Positions 1 to 13,012 of a stretch of 64,000 nucleotides of DNA are shown in pieces; positions within the stretch are counted from its first letter, which is position 1, and each line of letters starts with the position of its first letter. Source of the stretch: Enoplolaimus lenunculus (lineage: Eukaryota > Nematoda > Enoplea > Enoplida > Thoracostomopsidae); NCBI GenBank assembly GCA_030248215.1, contig JASANG010000097.1, positions 182,140 to 246,139 of the forward strand, written 5' to 3'. The position numbers were made by a program, and so were the translations under genes. The notes beneath the pieces were generated by a model. That model had not been told where the DNA came from. It did not search any database and saw nothing but the letters and a program-made list of their open reading frames with translations.

Positions 1-39
1 ATGGTTTTAGTAGGACCTCGTTTATATTTTGTAATGTAG

Positions 40-3000
40 CGAAGACGATCAACCAGGATCTGAGTCGAACGATGAGTACGAAAATGAAACCGCACACGAA
101 AAGCGGCATCGGATCGCCAAACAATATATCAAAATGCTTGAGACTGAACGTGAGTTGTTAAATATACTGCATTTGCATGGTCAGGGCTAGAGTTGCCCCG
201 GGGCCAGCAATCTTACCGGGGCCAGGGGTTAGACCATATAGCAAACCGTGGGAAAATAGACGTTTAGACTCTAGAAAATTACTCAAATGACGGTTAAAAA
301 TGTTTATTTCTTGTCTTTTCGGAAATTTTGGTACGGGATATATCCGCTCTAATCCTGTAATTGTATACGCCCTTGTGCATTGCTTTCCTTTAACGACATG
401 GGTATGTTTACTAGTGCGTTACTATGGCAAGTGCCTTGTGGAAAATTGCTAAGAACTAAACAAAGAGTGACTTTACAAGAGCGTAAAGCATCACAGAAGC
501 ATTCCTATGAAAAATTTCATTGTTTTGTAAAATGACATTTGCGGACACGTTGCGCTAATGTTTGTACGTGTAGATTGGTTTGACAATAACTAATACAATT
601 TCGACGTTCTTTAAGTATATACATTTAAAGTAGACAATACACCATACAATGCTGCTTAAATAATCACAGCAGCTCTATTTATAATTAATTTATAATATAT
701 TAGCCACGGTAAACTGTGTATTGCTCGCGTAAGTGCAATAACTACAGTTGTAACTGTTAATATTCATTAAAGCAATATTGCTCATGTGTCAGCAAAATGG
801 TTTTGCGTGTAGCGTCCAAAATATTTGTTAGTGTTAAAACCATTTAAGTGTAAAGAGTTATAATATTGCCTTTCTCTGCTTTAAATACACATCTTACCAC
901 AGTTTCTATTACATAAATCGCATCGAGACGGTTCAAACAGTGTGCATACACCTCATATTTAGTTGAAAATGCCATCTAAATAATTCTGTGTTATAACCAA
1001 CTAAATATGAAAATAATGGTTTTTCAATATTTCATTGTAATTTGTTCTAGAGCTTGAAAAATCTGAAACTGTCGATCATGATGCCATCGCTCATCGTTTG
1101 AAACAAGATATTGTAAGTTTTTTTAATTTTTGTCAGTATCTCGTTCAAAAGGTTGATTCAGGAGAGCAGCAGCAGTGCCAGAAACGAGACGGGCCACATA
1201 CGCCGGGGTGCGATATATTATATTTTAGGTAAATAATGGCGGAACAAACTTCGCGAGCGAAACGAGTGAGAAACAACATGAAATTGTGATAATTTAAAAT
1301 TTTCAGTTCTAGGATATGCAAAATTTTCTGACGTCGAAACTTGGAGGAACCGGTCCCATGCCGTGTTGTAGCTACTGCGCCAATGGTTAATTCTTTTAGT
1401 TTTATAATTTCAACTTTACACACCTTACTAGCAGCCGGGACGTAGCAAAAGTTAAACGAAACACGTATGGATGAGGTATTTGTCGATTTCGTTATTGTTT
1501 GTTTTAGCTTGAACAAGCCGGACGCTTACATAGAAAAATTGCAGAATCGGTATGTACAGTAAGAAATACAGTGTTTGTGATCAACTATTAAATTCAAACT
1601 TTTCGAGCTAAAATAATTTTTAATATTGCGTTGTTGCCGTATTTTAAAGTCTAATTTCTTCTGGCTGTTTTGATGCATTTAACAAAATGTTATCTCTGCT
1701 AAGAAAGCCAGTTTTGTACAGTAAGAGAAGCTCTCTGAGGGTGTGCACATTCTATTCTGTTTCAGGTCAAAATACCGAGCCCTGACAAATTTGTAAGACT
1801 TCGTAGGCAAAATCGACCTCTGACATGTGTTTGTTTATCGGTGGATGGATTGTTTGTTTATGCTGGAGCAAAGGATGGTTCAATAGCGCAATGTAAGTTG
1901 TTTCGATTAGTTCAATCTAGGAGCATATTCTCAAGCGGATGTAGCACCGATTATAAGGTTGTGATAGGTCTTGAAACTTTTGAACCAGCGAATGGTTATG
2001 TTCGAAATTTAGCACTTTCCCGTGTGTAATTTGTCCTGGATAAATGGTATTTTCATTGCGTGTAAAAGGCGTAGGTAAATGGTATTTTCGTTTTAAAGCA
2101 GCGATTGCTGTTGCAATCAGTGTTTAGTGCAGTGCTTTTAAAGCTGATATGCTGTATGGAGACTTATTTGAATACTGACATTTTGGGTAATTTTACAATA
2201 GTCTCTGTCGCCGCGCCTTAGCTGTTGTTTAAATAACCTGATAATATTCAATAGTTTGAGTTTTATATTTCAAGATGAAACTCGATTTTGTTCTTGTAAG
2301 CGTCTAGTGAAAGGCTGCCCACAAAGCGATCACAATGAAGCTGCCACGACGGATAGACATTACGGGCAAGTGTTAGCGTTAGCAGGTACTCTCGACGGAA
2401 AAATCTTATGCTCTGCTGGATCGGATAAACTAATTCTTGTTTGGGACACAAACGCAATGCGGTGTATCAAACGTATGACTGGACACCGTGGTGCTGTGAC
2501 GGTAAGTGGCAAGTGTTGGGTACATTGATTCTATGTGCAGTTAATCATAATTAACGGAACTGTTTTCTGGTTGCAAGGGTAAATGTTACTATACCATCAT
2601 TTTGGCGTAGCCAGAAAAAAATTGTGGGGGTAAGGGCGACGTGTTATTATGATTTGTACATATACGTGGTACAAGTGTCAAGCAAGACTTTAACTGAAAA
2701 TTTTATCAAAGATCCACAAACCTTTTTTAAGTTTTGAAAAATTTCGTAGAATTCATTTCATTTCATCCCCCCATTCATGTAATATTCTAGAAATTTTTTT
2801 ATAGTGCTTGACAATACGACAAGGGCATCGCCAGTTGCTGTCAGGTTCAATAGATCGTAGCGTTAAGCTATGGGATTTGAACGAAATGGGATATGTCGAA
2901 ACGCTATTCGGACATGAAGACACGGTGCTTGACATCGATTCACATCAAAAGGAACGCGCTGTATCGTGTGGTGGCCGTGATCGTTCGTTAAGATTGTGGA

Positions 3001-5718
3001 AAATCCCCGAGGAGTCACAACTGGTGTTCAATGGGCACAGGTGAGTGAAAGGTTTTAGAGTTAAATTGTTTGTGCCTCAGTTTTATCCGTTTGAGTATTT
3101 TTTCTTGTTCTTGGGGATTTGGTCCGATGCCAGGTACATACTTATGTATCTAGAAATATATAGAAGTACAAATTTTAACTTCATGTGCCCTGCACCGATT
3201 CATAATTTATAGGGCCTCGATCTTAAAGTAAGTTATACTTTAAAAATCTTCAGATTGTAAATTGCTCGTGTGTGCGAAAGTAGGGTCAGTTGTTGAGGGG
3301 GTTCAAAGATGTGGAACATGGATAGGAGGGATCCTATACCGCTTAATAGAGAGACCCATGCTGCATATGTATGTTAGCGTTGTTAAAAAGCGCGTGTGTA
3401 TTTTCTGCGCTGAATCTTGTAACTGAAATATTAAGGCAACATTAATTTTGATCATAACCGTATATGTACCTGATTAGATATCAACATTTCTTAGTTTTTG
3501 TCAACTTGCGAGAGACTTGTATTCACAGTTTTGTTTTGCTTGTCAATGCGTTTTTCTAAATATTTTTATTTGTTACAGTATTTTTATTTGTTACAGCACC
3601 TGTGGATCAATTGAGTGTATTAGTATGATCAACGAAGAACATTTTGTTTCGGGTTCGGATGACGGGTGAGTTAATACTCAGGCGGTGCTACGGTAATAAC
3701 GTCCTGAGATTTTCTAGTTCTTTAGGGTCTCACTATTCTTGTGGTGCAGTGCCATCCGGACTGGCCCGCATCGTCGGTATAATTTTTTATTTTTACAGTG
3801 CTGTCTGACATCAAAAAGTAAGTGTAGCGGCACCCATAGCGTTTTTAAGTGGTTGCGAACACGAGTGAACGTTGAAATTAGAAATTTAACGTGTTTTGCC
3901 TTGTTTTATAGCCTCTTTTAGCTCGCAATCGGTGCTATACGTAGTTGAGAACACGGGTCATATTTCTATGTTTGGCACCCGCTCTTGTTCTAATGGACAT
4001 TGTGCGTTCACAGTTTAAGGGCTTTATGCGTGTGGTCAATGATGCGAAAAAAGCCTGCTTGCATTGTGTATCGAGCTCATCAGAACAGCTCCAAGGAACC
4101 TTGTTGGATTACGTCAGTTGCTGCGTTGAAAAATAGTGATCTCGTAGTTTCAGGTATTGAATTTGTATGTAGTGTTGTTCAGGTTGGGAATACATAGAAT
4201 TTTTAGAAAAATAATACGTCGCCGTTCTGAGCTAAAGGCGTATCTCATTGAGCGAAGCGAAACTCCGAGCGAAGCTCGGAGTTTCGCGAAGCGTTTTATG
4301 TTTTGTACTTGGGGGTCGAAAGGTGGATGTCCGTCCGTCTGCCTGTCCGTCTGTCCGTCCGAAAAGAATCTCAGGAACGGCTAAAGCGATTTTGATAAAC
4401 TTTTCTGTTTGAAAGCCAATTATCCTGGAGTGTTAACATCGCATTGGGGTTTTAAAATGTTGAGCAGTTTAATAGCTACAGGCTAATTGCATAATTAATT
4501 AAGCCTAAATTAGTACTTTCCACAATATTTCACTAATTATTACAGTTAGAAGCAATCCAATTTTAGCATTAAAGGGGTTTTGGGTGCGAGAAATCTGCGT
4601 AGACTGTTTACAAACCTCCAAAACCGATGATTGAGCAGTTAGCTAATAGATAATTTGCATGTTAGTATAGGTTATATAAGCCTAAATTAGGACTTTTTGT
4701 AATATTTCACTAATTATTAAGGTTAAAAGCAATATAATTTCAGGGCTAAAGGGTGTTTAGGTGCGAGGAATTTGAATAAATTGTTTACAAACATCCAAAA
4801 CCGATAATTGAATAGTTAGCTAATAGTTAATTTGCATATTAGCTTAATTGACAAGACAAAATTAGGACTTTTTAAATTATTCCAAAAATTATAGGGTGGC
4901 TGAAGGGTTTTTGGGTGCGAGGAATCTGAGGAAATTGCTTACAAACCTCCAAACCGATAAATGAATAGTTAGCTAATAACTAATTTGCGTATTACCTTAA
5001 TTGCTTACGTGTGTTCGAGCTTCGCTCAATGAATGTAGTCCCACTACGACTGGTATATAAGTGTAATTTGTATATTTTAATATGGTCCTTCGGGCACTGG
5101 GATTGTCTTCAATCTGAGTTTAGGGCGTAAGTTTTATCTTGATAAACGAGTGAGATAGGGCTGTATTTGCAAAGAGCGTAGATCAGCATTATTCAGGCAA
5201 TAGACGTAACAGAGTGTAGCTTCATTTTGTGACGGAATGACTTGCCTCAAGTGGCAAAATGGTTGTTTAAATTTCAGGTGCGTCTGACGGCTTCTTGAGA
5301 CTTTGGAAATGTGCAGAAACGTACAAAAGTCTGGAAGAAATTGGCCGTATTCCAACGGTAAGAACCAATACAATCTTGGGCATCATTTTTGTTTTTATTG
5401 TTGTTGCTTAATATGGACGCTTTTTAGATTTTTTTCAACTGGTACATTTCTGTAGACAACAGTGCCATACACTGAGCATAATATGAAGTTAAAAGTGTTT
5501 TACATCGCAATTTAACTATTTTATTGTTTATACATTCATTGTTTCAGATCGGTTTTATTACTGGATTGGTATTTGGTCAAAAAACGCTAATGCTTGCAGC
5601 GTCTGTGAGTCAAGAACATCGACTTGGACGCTGGTGGAGAAATAAAAGTGCTAAAAATCATGTACTTTTGATAAAATTTGATGAACAGAACTCTGCCGAC
5701 GATGGTTCTAAGGGCTGA
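40..5718 (+). CDS. RRP9: U3 snoRNP WD40 protein RRP9 (U3-55K), 5' partial, 10 exons
   Basis: RRP9 binds the box B/C motif of U3 snoRNA in the nucleolus and supports early cleavage of pre-rRNA. Exons read in one frame are 40-149, 1051-1112, 1508-1549, 1766-1892, 2275-2501, 2805-3040, 3597-3665, 4014-4153, 5278-5357 and 5548-5718; the phases agree at every junction and give 420 residues before the TGA. The family-specific stretch ETAHEKRHRIAKQYIKMLE opens exon 1, and WD40 blades follow, for example YVETLFGHEDTV, WKIPEESQLVF, INEEHFVSGSDDG and SVAALKNSDLVVSG. The C-terminus has the diagnostic QEHRLGRWWR. An in-frame TAA just upstream of position 40 shows that this exon starts at a splice acceptor, so the basic N-terminus lies outside the window. 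The match to animal RRP9 runs end to end, so identity is secure; the exact exon edges are by eye. Confidence 0.95.
3561..3596 (+). repeat. 18-bp tandem duplication of a splice acceptor (RRP9 exon 7)
   Basis: The sequence TATTTTTATTTGTTACAG occurs twice back to back (3561-3578 and 3579-3596), directly before RRP9 exon 7. Each copy has a pyrimidine tract and a CAG acceptor. Use of the upstream copy would add 18 nt in frame, with no stop, inserting six residues (SIFICY) into a WD40 blade. Confidence 0.9.
4243..5035. mobile_element. non-autonomous element with internal tandem repeats in an RRP9 intron
   Basis: The ends are inverted: CATTGAGCGAAGC near 4244 and its complement near 5020-5032. Inside are a near-perfect 10-bp-stem palindrome (about 4260-4284, AACTCCGAGC / GCTCGGAGTT), a CCGTC/TGTC-rich stretch (about 4325-4362), and about three diverged tandem units of roughly 170-190 bp (about 4450-5010). 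Each unit carries a motif like GGGTGCGAGGAATCTG followed by TTACAAACCTCCAAAACCGA. It lies wholly inside an intron. The family is not recognised. Confidence 0.6.
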
Positions 5719-7157
5719 CATACGTTTGAACGTATATGCAATTGAGTGTATTCAGTTTCCTCACAGGAGAATTGTATTCGTTTAAACATATGCGTTCGAT
5801 CTTATTTAATTTTGCAATGGGATAGGAGTTACTTGTCTTTTCGGTTATTCTTCCCCCAGCCGGTGTTTTCCAAAAAATTGACGGATTTTGAAATTTTTTG
5901 CATATGTAAATTAATAATTTATACGCAAGTCTAATCCAAACCTTAAAGCCTAAGCCTCTCTGGACCTAAACCCCTGTCACTGTGAGCAGCTCCTATAATG
6001 TGACATAGATAGTTTTTGTGAACAGGGGAGTTTTAGTTCAGAGTTCGCAGTTTTTCATGAAATCTATTCATATCTTCCGTTATTTGCACAAGTGGCTTAT
6101 ATTGGCTGCTTGCCCCACGGAAGCAGATAATAGCCATTGTGTAACTGATAGTTTTATATTATTCATTAAAAACTGAAGCTTCTTCATTTCGAGCGACAGA
6201 TTCAAATTTGGACCGCGGTAAAGGTCATTATTGATAGAAACCGAATGATTCTCTTTAGCAAGTGTCAATTCACGATTTTACTGATTTAGACCTTGGAGGT
6301 TGCCGTAATATTTGTTCCTAGCAATTATATTTGTTTCAGGTTCTGACTTTTAGTAGACGCAAAATTCATATTATGACCCTCTATATCAGCGATTTTCGGG
6401 AAATATGTGTATAAATTGCAACATTTAGAATACACATGCAGTACTAAGAAAGAAAAAATGATAAAAATTAAATGGATTTCATTAGTATAGTGTGCAAGCC
6501 TTGACAATCGCCAAAAATAAAACATCGAAGGTAGATTTCACTTCCATGAATTATGAAAATCTAAAATGTACAGCAGATAACGTGAATATGTATCTCCAAC
6601 TTAGGTTATTTCACCAAGAATTGCGTTAGCCTCGTAAAATAACGCTGGTTTCGTTTGTCCCCGTGTCCTATGAACCAATGAAACAAAAAGGTTTTCAAAT
6701 CACGCTTCTTGCAAGCATATTTTCTTAAAAACGAGATAATGCTTGAAACATTTTCGTACCCGGCATACCTGAACAGATCATTCTAAAAATAAAAATACTG
6801 ATACACAGACACAGAACTTCAAATTTAAATCATTCATTATATCTTAAAGATATTAAACTGAAAATTTTAAGCTTGAAACCTGAAAAATGAAGCTTATAGC
6901 ATTGGCAAACAGTGCTACACATTTCAACTTTTGTCCATGGTGAAATGAGCTGAAAATTATTTATTATATGGTATTTATTTTTCGTTAGAATACCAAAATT
7001 CATAGAAAACCAGTTAGCGAAGTCATAATAAATGTTTCTAGGTTAGAAATGTCTATTACCTACTTCGCTAACTGCTTTTTCTATCATCCTAATTTTTTTG
7101 CTTCAATCATTCTTTTCTATATAAATTCTGATTTTATACTTTAAATTATTGTGAAGT
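5719..7157. other. intergenic, no gene seen
   Basis: AT-rich sequence downstream of RRP9. The only clear structure is an imperfect inverted repeat at about 7006-7083 (CAGTTAGCGAAGT paired with ACTTCGCTAACTG), which may be a small degenerate MITE. No ORF here looks like a protein. Confidence 0.6.
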
Positions 7158-7615
7158 ACTGTATTGACCTGAATAAGACGATGGGGAGGTAGTAAGAGGG
7201 GAGGTCCCCATTTTGGATCTGAATTTAATAAAAGAGTCTGTATCCCTAATAAGAGTCCGTAAGCGGATAGAGTCCCTAAACCCTAATTAGAGTCCATAAA
7301 TGTTAATTATTCCTAGTTGTAGTGCATAAAATGACACCAGGAGCAAATAATTTGAGTTCGAAACGTTAAAGCGTACTTAAATTTTGAAAGTACAATCCTA
7401 AGTATAACCTTTCTTTATCGCTCAAACTACTGAAACGAGACAAATATTCGTTTAATTCAAGGGATAGTTGCAGTACCGGATATAAATCAGTAACGATTGA
7501 CGGCGGAGCGTGGGTTGAAAATAAATAACAATCCGTAACCGAATAACAAGGGAAGGTACCCTCTGGAGAGGCCAAATAAATATCAGTCCCCCCTCTTATT
7601 CGGGTCAATACAGTA
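7158..7615 (-). mobile_element. MITE family B, near full length (about 458 bp)
   Basis: It is bounded by TACTGTATTGACCTGAATAA and, inverted, TTATTCGGGTCAATACAGTA. Its interior is shared with copies at 21988-22427, 32574-32945 and 45754-46114. A TA at each edge fits the TA target preference of Tc1/mariner elements. It has no coding capacity. Confidence 0.8.
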
Positions 7616-9424
7616 GTTTTTGATTGATTGGTAGGGAGTGGTCGCAGCGCGTCTTCTATGCAACGACTAAAGTCTAATTCTTAAAAAACAATTGTCGAAA
7701 AAACTTACTAACAAACATATAATTTAAGCAGCGTTCAATATATTTTAATCAGGCTTTAGAACGCGAATTTAAAACAATCTTGAGACTTGTATTATTTTTC
7801 TGTCGCGGTGTTTGCCATAAATAGCTTGACTGAGCAACATAATGCATTAGAATATCGCAATGGCCAATTTATTAAATTTGTCTATACTCGGCGCCTATTG
7901 CGGCATTAGGTCTTCTTTTTTACTTATCTATCAATCTAACGTAATGTATATTTCATTTTTTTACAACTTTGACTATTTATTTTAAACTCAAACTTCAAAT
8001 TTAAAAATTCTATTTTTGGTTTTTAGGGCCTGTTCATTGTGAACCAGAACTGCAGACTCAATTAAAATATGTTAACTTTATGCGTTATGATAACTGGTTT
8101 TGTCTTGAGTTTAGGCAAACTTGATGGAGAGCCAGAACATTTGACCATAACTGACGTATTGGTTGTCAGATCGAAATGGCCTAAACCTTTTATGAGTGCT
8201 ATCTGGAACCGCTGATAAGAGTATAATAATGGTATGTGGTTTTATTTTTCAATTGCAAAGTTGAAAAACTCCGCTATAGTTTGGGGAGTTGCAAGCCTTT
8301 TTCACTACGTCTGTTGTCTAGACAAGCAAACTATTACAACTGTGACACTAAAAATATACAAAAGTTTTTTGCTTTGACGCTTTCTGCTTTCAAATCTAAA
8401 GCCTCTGACTATGCCTCATCCTAAATTTGCTGTTAGGCCTTTTTTGTCAACTATAGTAAACACTGAGTGGTGGCGTTATTTATATATCTTCCCATTCAGG
8501 TAATTGAATTGATATTCACTCGGAAATATTTCTACGTACGGACGTGAAAAATATTCTACGCATAAAATACATTGTGTTAAAATTTCAAGACTCCTACTTT
8601 CTTAAATTTTCATGATATAAAATGTCTTCTAGTTAAGACATTAATAAACTTAAACTTAAACACCTCAGAGATTTGTGTTTATAATCGTTAAAACATATGT
8701 TTCTGAGCAATTTAAAGAAATAAAAGTTTCGAATTCAAGACATAATATGTCGAGTCAAAGCCATAAAAGCTTCAGTGTCCATCACACTACCCCCCTCAAA
8801 AGGGACCTGATGTGCGCATGATATTGTGGAATTTGCATTAAGACATCGTTGTCTTAAATGTTGAACAATATTTCTGGAATATAAGACAATTTATTTTGAT
8901 TTTGCTTGTAGGAACATTCAAGTACTTTATCCGTTTCGCGTGAAATTTTCTTTGTTCATCGGAGGTCTAATTACAAGCTGAAACTTCAATCTCAGGCTTT
9001 CATATGGCAGCCGTTTATCAGACCGCTGGAGTATTAAGGCTGTGACATTTCTTGTACATATTTTGTACCGTGAATTTTTGTAATAATTGGTAAACACTGC
9101 TTGGTGCGCAATATTTCTTCACTTTAAACTTAAAAAAATTACGACATAAAAATACCGGGAAATTTGGAATTTGCAGCAATAAAAATGTTGTCTGCTAGAA
9201 ATATTTAATTTTCTTTGAAGATGCGTTTCTAAAATTCTTACAAAATAAGACATAAAAACCAGGAGCATAATCAGTATTTTATTTTGGAAGCGTTGTTGAC
9301 AGGAACAGAGTTTACCATTCGGTATAGTTCGTGACGTCAAATTTCTTTGTTTTTCATTTAGACTTTGCAAAGCGCCTGATATTCATAATATCTACCTAAC
9401 AATAGTGGAGATCAAGATTTTGTG
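7616..9424. other. intergenic, repeat-poor
   Basis: No gene is seen. A segment at about 8771-8850, with CCCCTCAAAAGGGACCTG and CATGATATTGTGGAA, recurs at about 30345-30430 and 39655-39740, so it belongs to another dispersed repeat. Confidence 0.5.
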
Positions 9425-9657
9425 TCCGAATCAATACGACTCTATATCTTGTATTAGGGACCATAAATAGATGTCCAAAAATCTTAATCTGAATGTGTAA
9501 ATGTCAACTGGCCAAAACTATTAATCAATTTCTTACCAAAGAATGTTCTGTACAAAATTTGTCAGAATAAATAACATTCCGGAACTGAATGGCAACGGTA
9601 TATCCTTTGGTGAGGCAAAATAAATTTCAGCCACTTCTTATTCGGGTCACTATAGTA
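9425..9657 (-). mobile_element. degenerate MITE family B copy
   Basis: It ends in CTTATTCGGGTCACTATAGT, and the preceding segment with GGTGAGGCAAAATAAAT matches the family B interior. The left end is eroded and its boundary is approximate. Confidence 0.5.
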
Positions 9658-9848
9658 CGACTGTATCCGTGACGCATCGATTTAGTCTGGTGGTTGAATT
9701 TTAGTATCCAAAACCTAATTTCCATCTTCGCTGTGGTATCTTAAAAGGCAACAAACCCAAATAAATCCCATTAATGATTATACAACATTAAGTAGGTTTT
9801 TATTCGCTAATTTGTGTCGGCGTTTATTTCACAAAATATAATCAAAAT

Positions 9849-9990
9849 GGCCAATGTAAACAACAGGGGCGGAACAGTATTATAAGCGTATTCCTAAGCT
9901 TAATCCAAGCAGAAAAATTAGTCTAAAGCTTTAGCTTACTCTATTGCAGTCCCACAGAAACACGTTCCTCCCCTGATCTTTACACGGACC
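9849..9990 (-). mobile_element. MITE family A copy (TTAGGC-rich family)
   Basis: The inverted ends are GGCCAATGTAAACAACAGGG and CCCCTGATCTTTACACGGAC. The interior, read on the minus strand, has the family signature of TTAGACTAATTTTT and GCTTAGG-type repeats, though few repeats remain here. Confidence 0.7.
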
Positions 9991-10459
9991 AGCAATATGA
10001 TAGTGGTGAACCATCAAATCTGTTTTTATTTGACGGATCCAACGCGAAAGCGCCCTGGTCCATGCCACCGAAATAAGATCAAAGACAAAATTTGGTATTA
10101 AGATTTTACACTAAATTTGTGTTTGGCTTCTCGCTCGCTTCGATTGTGAATTTTTTCAGTTATATTTCTTACGGTTTAATACACCGCGAGGTATTTTCAA
10201 ATCCGAGACTATGTTGTTTGTCGACGCTGTCCTACGGCGATATCTTAGACCAAATGTCTTAAAAACTGTATCGCTTTTCAGCTTCTTCAATCAAGATAAA
10301 ATAGCGATCGCTGCAACGACTACAGCTGAACGCAAATTGCCCCATGGCATAAAAACAAGTGTTTAATAATCATTCTACGCGTTTTAAATGCTTGAGTGAA
10401 CGTTTGTTTGGCAAACAACATAAAATGTATGTAAAATAGCATAAACGGTTGAGATTTTC

Positions 10460-10598
10460 GGCCCATGTATAGAACAGGGCCGGATCGTTTCCCGGAGGAT
10501 CTATAATAGAGACAGTTTAAGCTTTAGACTAATTTTTTGCGTAGGCTTAGGCTTAGGAATATGCTTATACAACTGTTTCGGCCCTGTTCTATACATGG
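10460..10598 (+). mobile_element. MITE family A copy, nearly perfect terminal inverted repeats
   Basis: It starts with GGCCCATGTATAGAACAGGG and ends with its near-exact complement, CCCTGTTCTATACATGG. The middle carries AAGCTTTAGACTAATTTTTT, then GCGTAGGCTTAGGCTTAGG. About 139 bp, no coding capacity. Confidence 0.85.
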
Positions 10599-11013
10599 AA
10601 GAGATTTTATAACCATTTTTGATGCCCAAAATCAAATAGATACCCACACTCAACAAATGTAAAGTTGGTATATACATGAACAAAATATATACTGAATTTA
10701 GTAAACATAAAATAAGACAAAAGTATCGTCAGTTGGCCAAACTGGAATGTTTAAACTTTCTGTGCGCTTAGAGTTTGTTCAACCCCAACATCGATTGAAA
10801 ATATCAACTCGAGCTACTCTTTCTGAAATGAGTACTTGTTTTATTTTACCTCCATTCTCTAAACTTGTGTTAATTTGATAGACGGCAAATGCGGCAAATG
10901 TTTATTGATCTTTATTTTATTAATCCATTCAGTTATGTTTAGTGGAAATTAAAAAAAGTGCCTTAAATGGAATACTGGCTAAGCGACCTTCGATCTTCAC
11001 TGCCAAAAATGCT

Positions 11014-11194
11014 GGCTCAAATTGACTTTCTCCGAAACAGGCTCTACGGGACTACACATACAGAGTCAAATTCGACTACCCCAGAGTCAAACATGCGACT
11101 CAGTGAATCGAATTTGACTCTGCCGGAGTCGAATTTTGACTCAATTTGTGTAGTCCCGTAGAGCCTATTTCGGAGAGAGTCAATTTGACTCACC
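11014..11194. mobile_element. fold-back element, about 180 bp
   Basis: The left arm (about 11020-11056, CTCCGAAACAGGCTCTACGG) is answered by the right arm (about 11144-11186, CCGTAGAGCCTATTTCGGAG) in inverted orientation. The centre is built from repeated GAGTCAAATT/AATTTGACTC words. The solo end near 37446-37480 (TGACTCTGTCCGAAATAGGC) suggests a dispersed family. Confidence 0.75.
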
Positions 11195-12850
11195 ATTTTT
11201 TTCAGTGTTAAAAACAATACAAAGTCATTTTTGAAATCGGTGTATATAACAGTTTTCAATCTTTGATTGCCTGAACTCGAGTTAATTTTATTTGGTAATC
11301 AAATGATTTTGAACATAGCATCGAGTTACTTTTAGACTCTGCAAATACGGGCGGTGTCTCTTACGGTATGTTACCTTCTGATTATGTCAGCAAAAATATC
11401 GGTTTCTGTTTTTCTCATTTGCTGTGATTGGCATTGCCTTATCGTTAAAACGAAAAATAAGCAATTGCTGTCTTGATAAATTGTCGTATATATTCTCCTC
11501 AAGCAAGTTCCTATGACGATTTTTGAATTAAATAAAGTCCCTTCTATGACCGTACCATCGTTAATACCAACAAAGTCTTCGTATCTTAACCGTAAAATTG
11601 TGTTCGTACTAAATTATCCGGGTCGTACACAGGCATCCAGAAAATCCCCAAGAAGGTTGATCCCTGTGTGGGACTCTGGCGGCCCCCATTATATTCATCA
11701 GTAGGTACTCCTGATCAGTTGACCATTTTAATAATTTAGTGGATTATCTTTAGCTGGTTTGAAAAGGTATTTAAACTCGCGGCAGAAGCTATTTTTGTTG
11801 TAGGTGAACGTAAATTAATTTTCGGTTTTTCCCGACGGATTGAATTGCTGGCAATTTTCTTAAAATCTCAATTATTTACAAAAATGCAAGGTTTCATATC
11901 TTGTTCAACCAGCATTTTCGATATAATATCGCTACTGAATCATGTTTTTGTTCATTAAAACTATTAATTTTGTCAAAATTTATTTATATATTTTGATTTG
12001 ATTGGAATATTAATACGAAATAGCGCATCTGTTCACCAAAAATATGTCTTTACCGCGGAAATCTGTGTTTATAATTCTGTTCATATTGGATAACAGCATC
12101 GGGAATACAACGAATTCATCCCACATTTGCGGATAAAATCCCAATTTTCTCAAAATCTCCATATTCGACAATTTTATTTAATATCTCAATTTTCGCATGG
12201 GATTTTTATATCCGCGCATTTTGGGATAAATTCGCTTTGTATTTGAGCCGAAACAGGCTATTCAGATTAGTTTCAATTTAAGATTCAATTTTGCACCAAC
12301 TGTGTCGTTGAAATTTAAGAAACTCAATTTAAATTTAAGTTCAAATCTCACCACTTGATTCTGTTCGTAAATTCGGTTTATGAAATGATATTAAAAACGA
12401 ACGGCAACAAAATTAATATTTCATCAAAAAATTGTGAAGTATAAAACGAATGTATTTTATGATTTCAAGTATCAGGCTGATGTGGCTCTTTGTATATCCC
12501 CTGGTATTCAAAGGTATTTTTATGAATCGATCTACTAATCCATAATCCGTTGTTCCAATTTTAAAAATAATGAAATTTCAAATTTTAACGCTATGCTAAT
12601 TTTCACTAAGCTCTCATTTCAGACACAAAATATAACCAAGTGCAATCAATTTCGATATTAATTTCAAACAAATGCTGCCTTTTATCGCTCAGGTTATTCA
12701 TCTGCTCATATTAATGCCAGTAAACCAGCATTTCGAAATTAAATATCTTTCGGACCGGTTGGAAATTTAGGTTTTCATTTTATAATTGAGAGTTGATATC
12801 GTTCAGGAGGGTAGTCTGAATTTTAGAAAGCGAATACGGTTAAGAACTTC
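11195..12850. other. intergenic, AT-rich
   Basis: No protein-like ORF or clear repeat boundary is seen. The segment holds diverged AT-rich sequence only. Confidence 0.5.
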
Positions 12851-13012
12851 GGATCATGTAAAGATCACAGCCAGAACATTTTTCTGTGGGACTGCAATGG
12901 ACCAAACTTATGCGTTAGAGTGATTTTCTACTTAGGCTTGTGTTTCTTAGTCTTAGGTTAAACAGATAAGGATTAACAATATGGTTTAAGGCTCTGTTCT
13001 ATAGACGGGCCG
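12851..13012 (+). mobile_element. degenerate MITE family A copy
   Basis: It starts GGATCATGTAAAGATCA and ends GGCTCTGTTCTATAGACGGG. Between them, CTTAGGCTTGTGTTTCTTAG is a decayed form of the family's repeat tract. Confidence 0.65.

Noticed and set aside
150-1050. Intronic snoRNA in RRP9
   Set aside because: Ribosome-biogenesis genes often host snoRNAs, but I could not find a convincing pair of C and D boxes with a terminal stem, or an H/ACA fold, in any intron.
3739-3921. Open frame with SKSKCSGTHSVF as the RRP9 exon after DDG
   Set aside because: Its phase gives a stop after the junction, while the exon at 4014-4153 joins in frame and matches the family (RKKP...AHQ, SVAALKNSDLVVSG).
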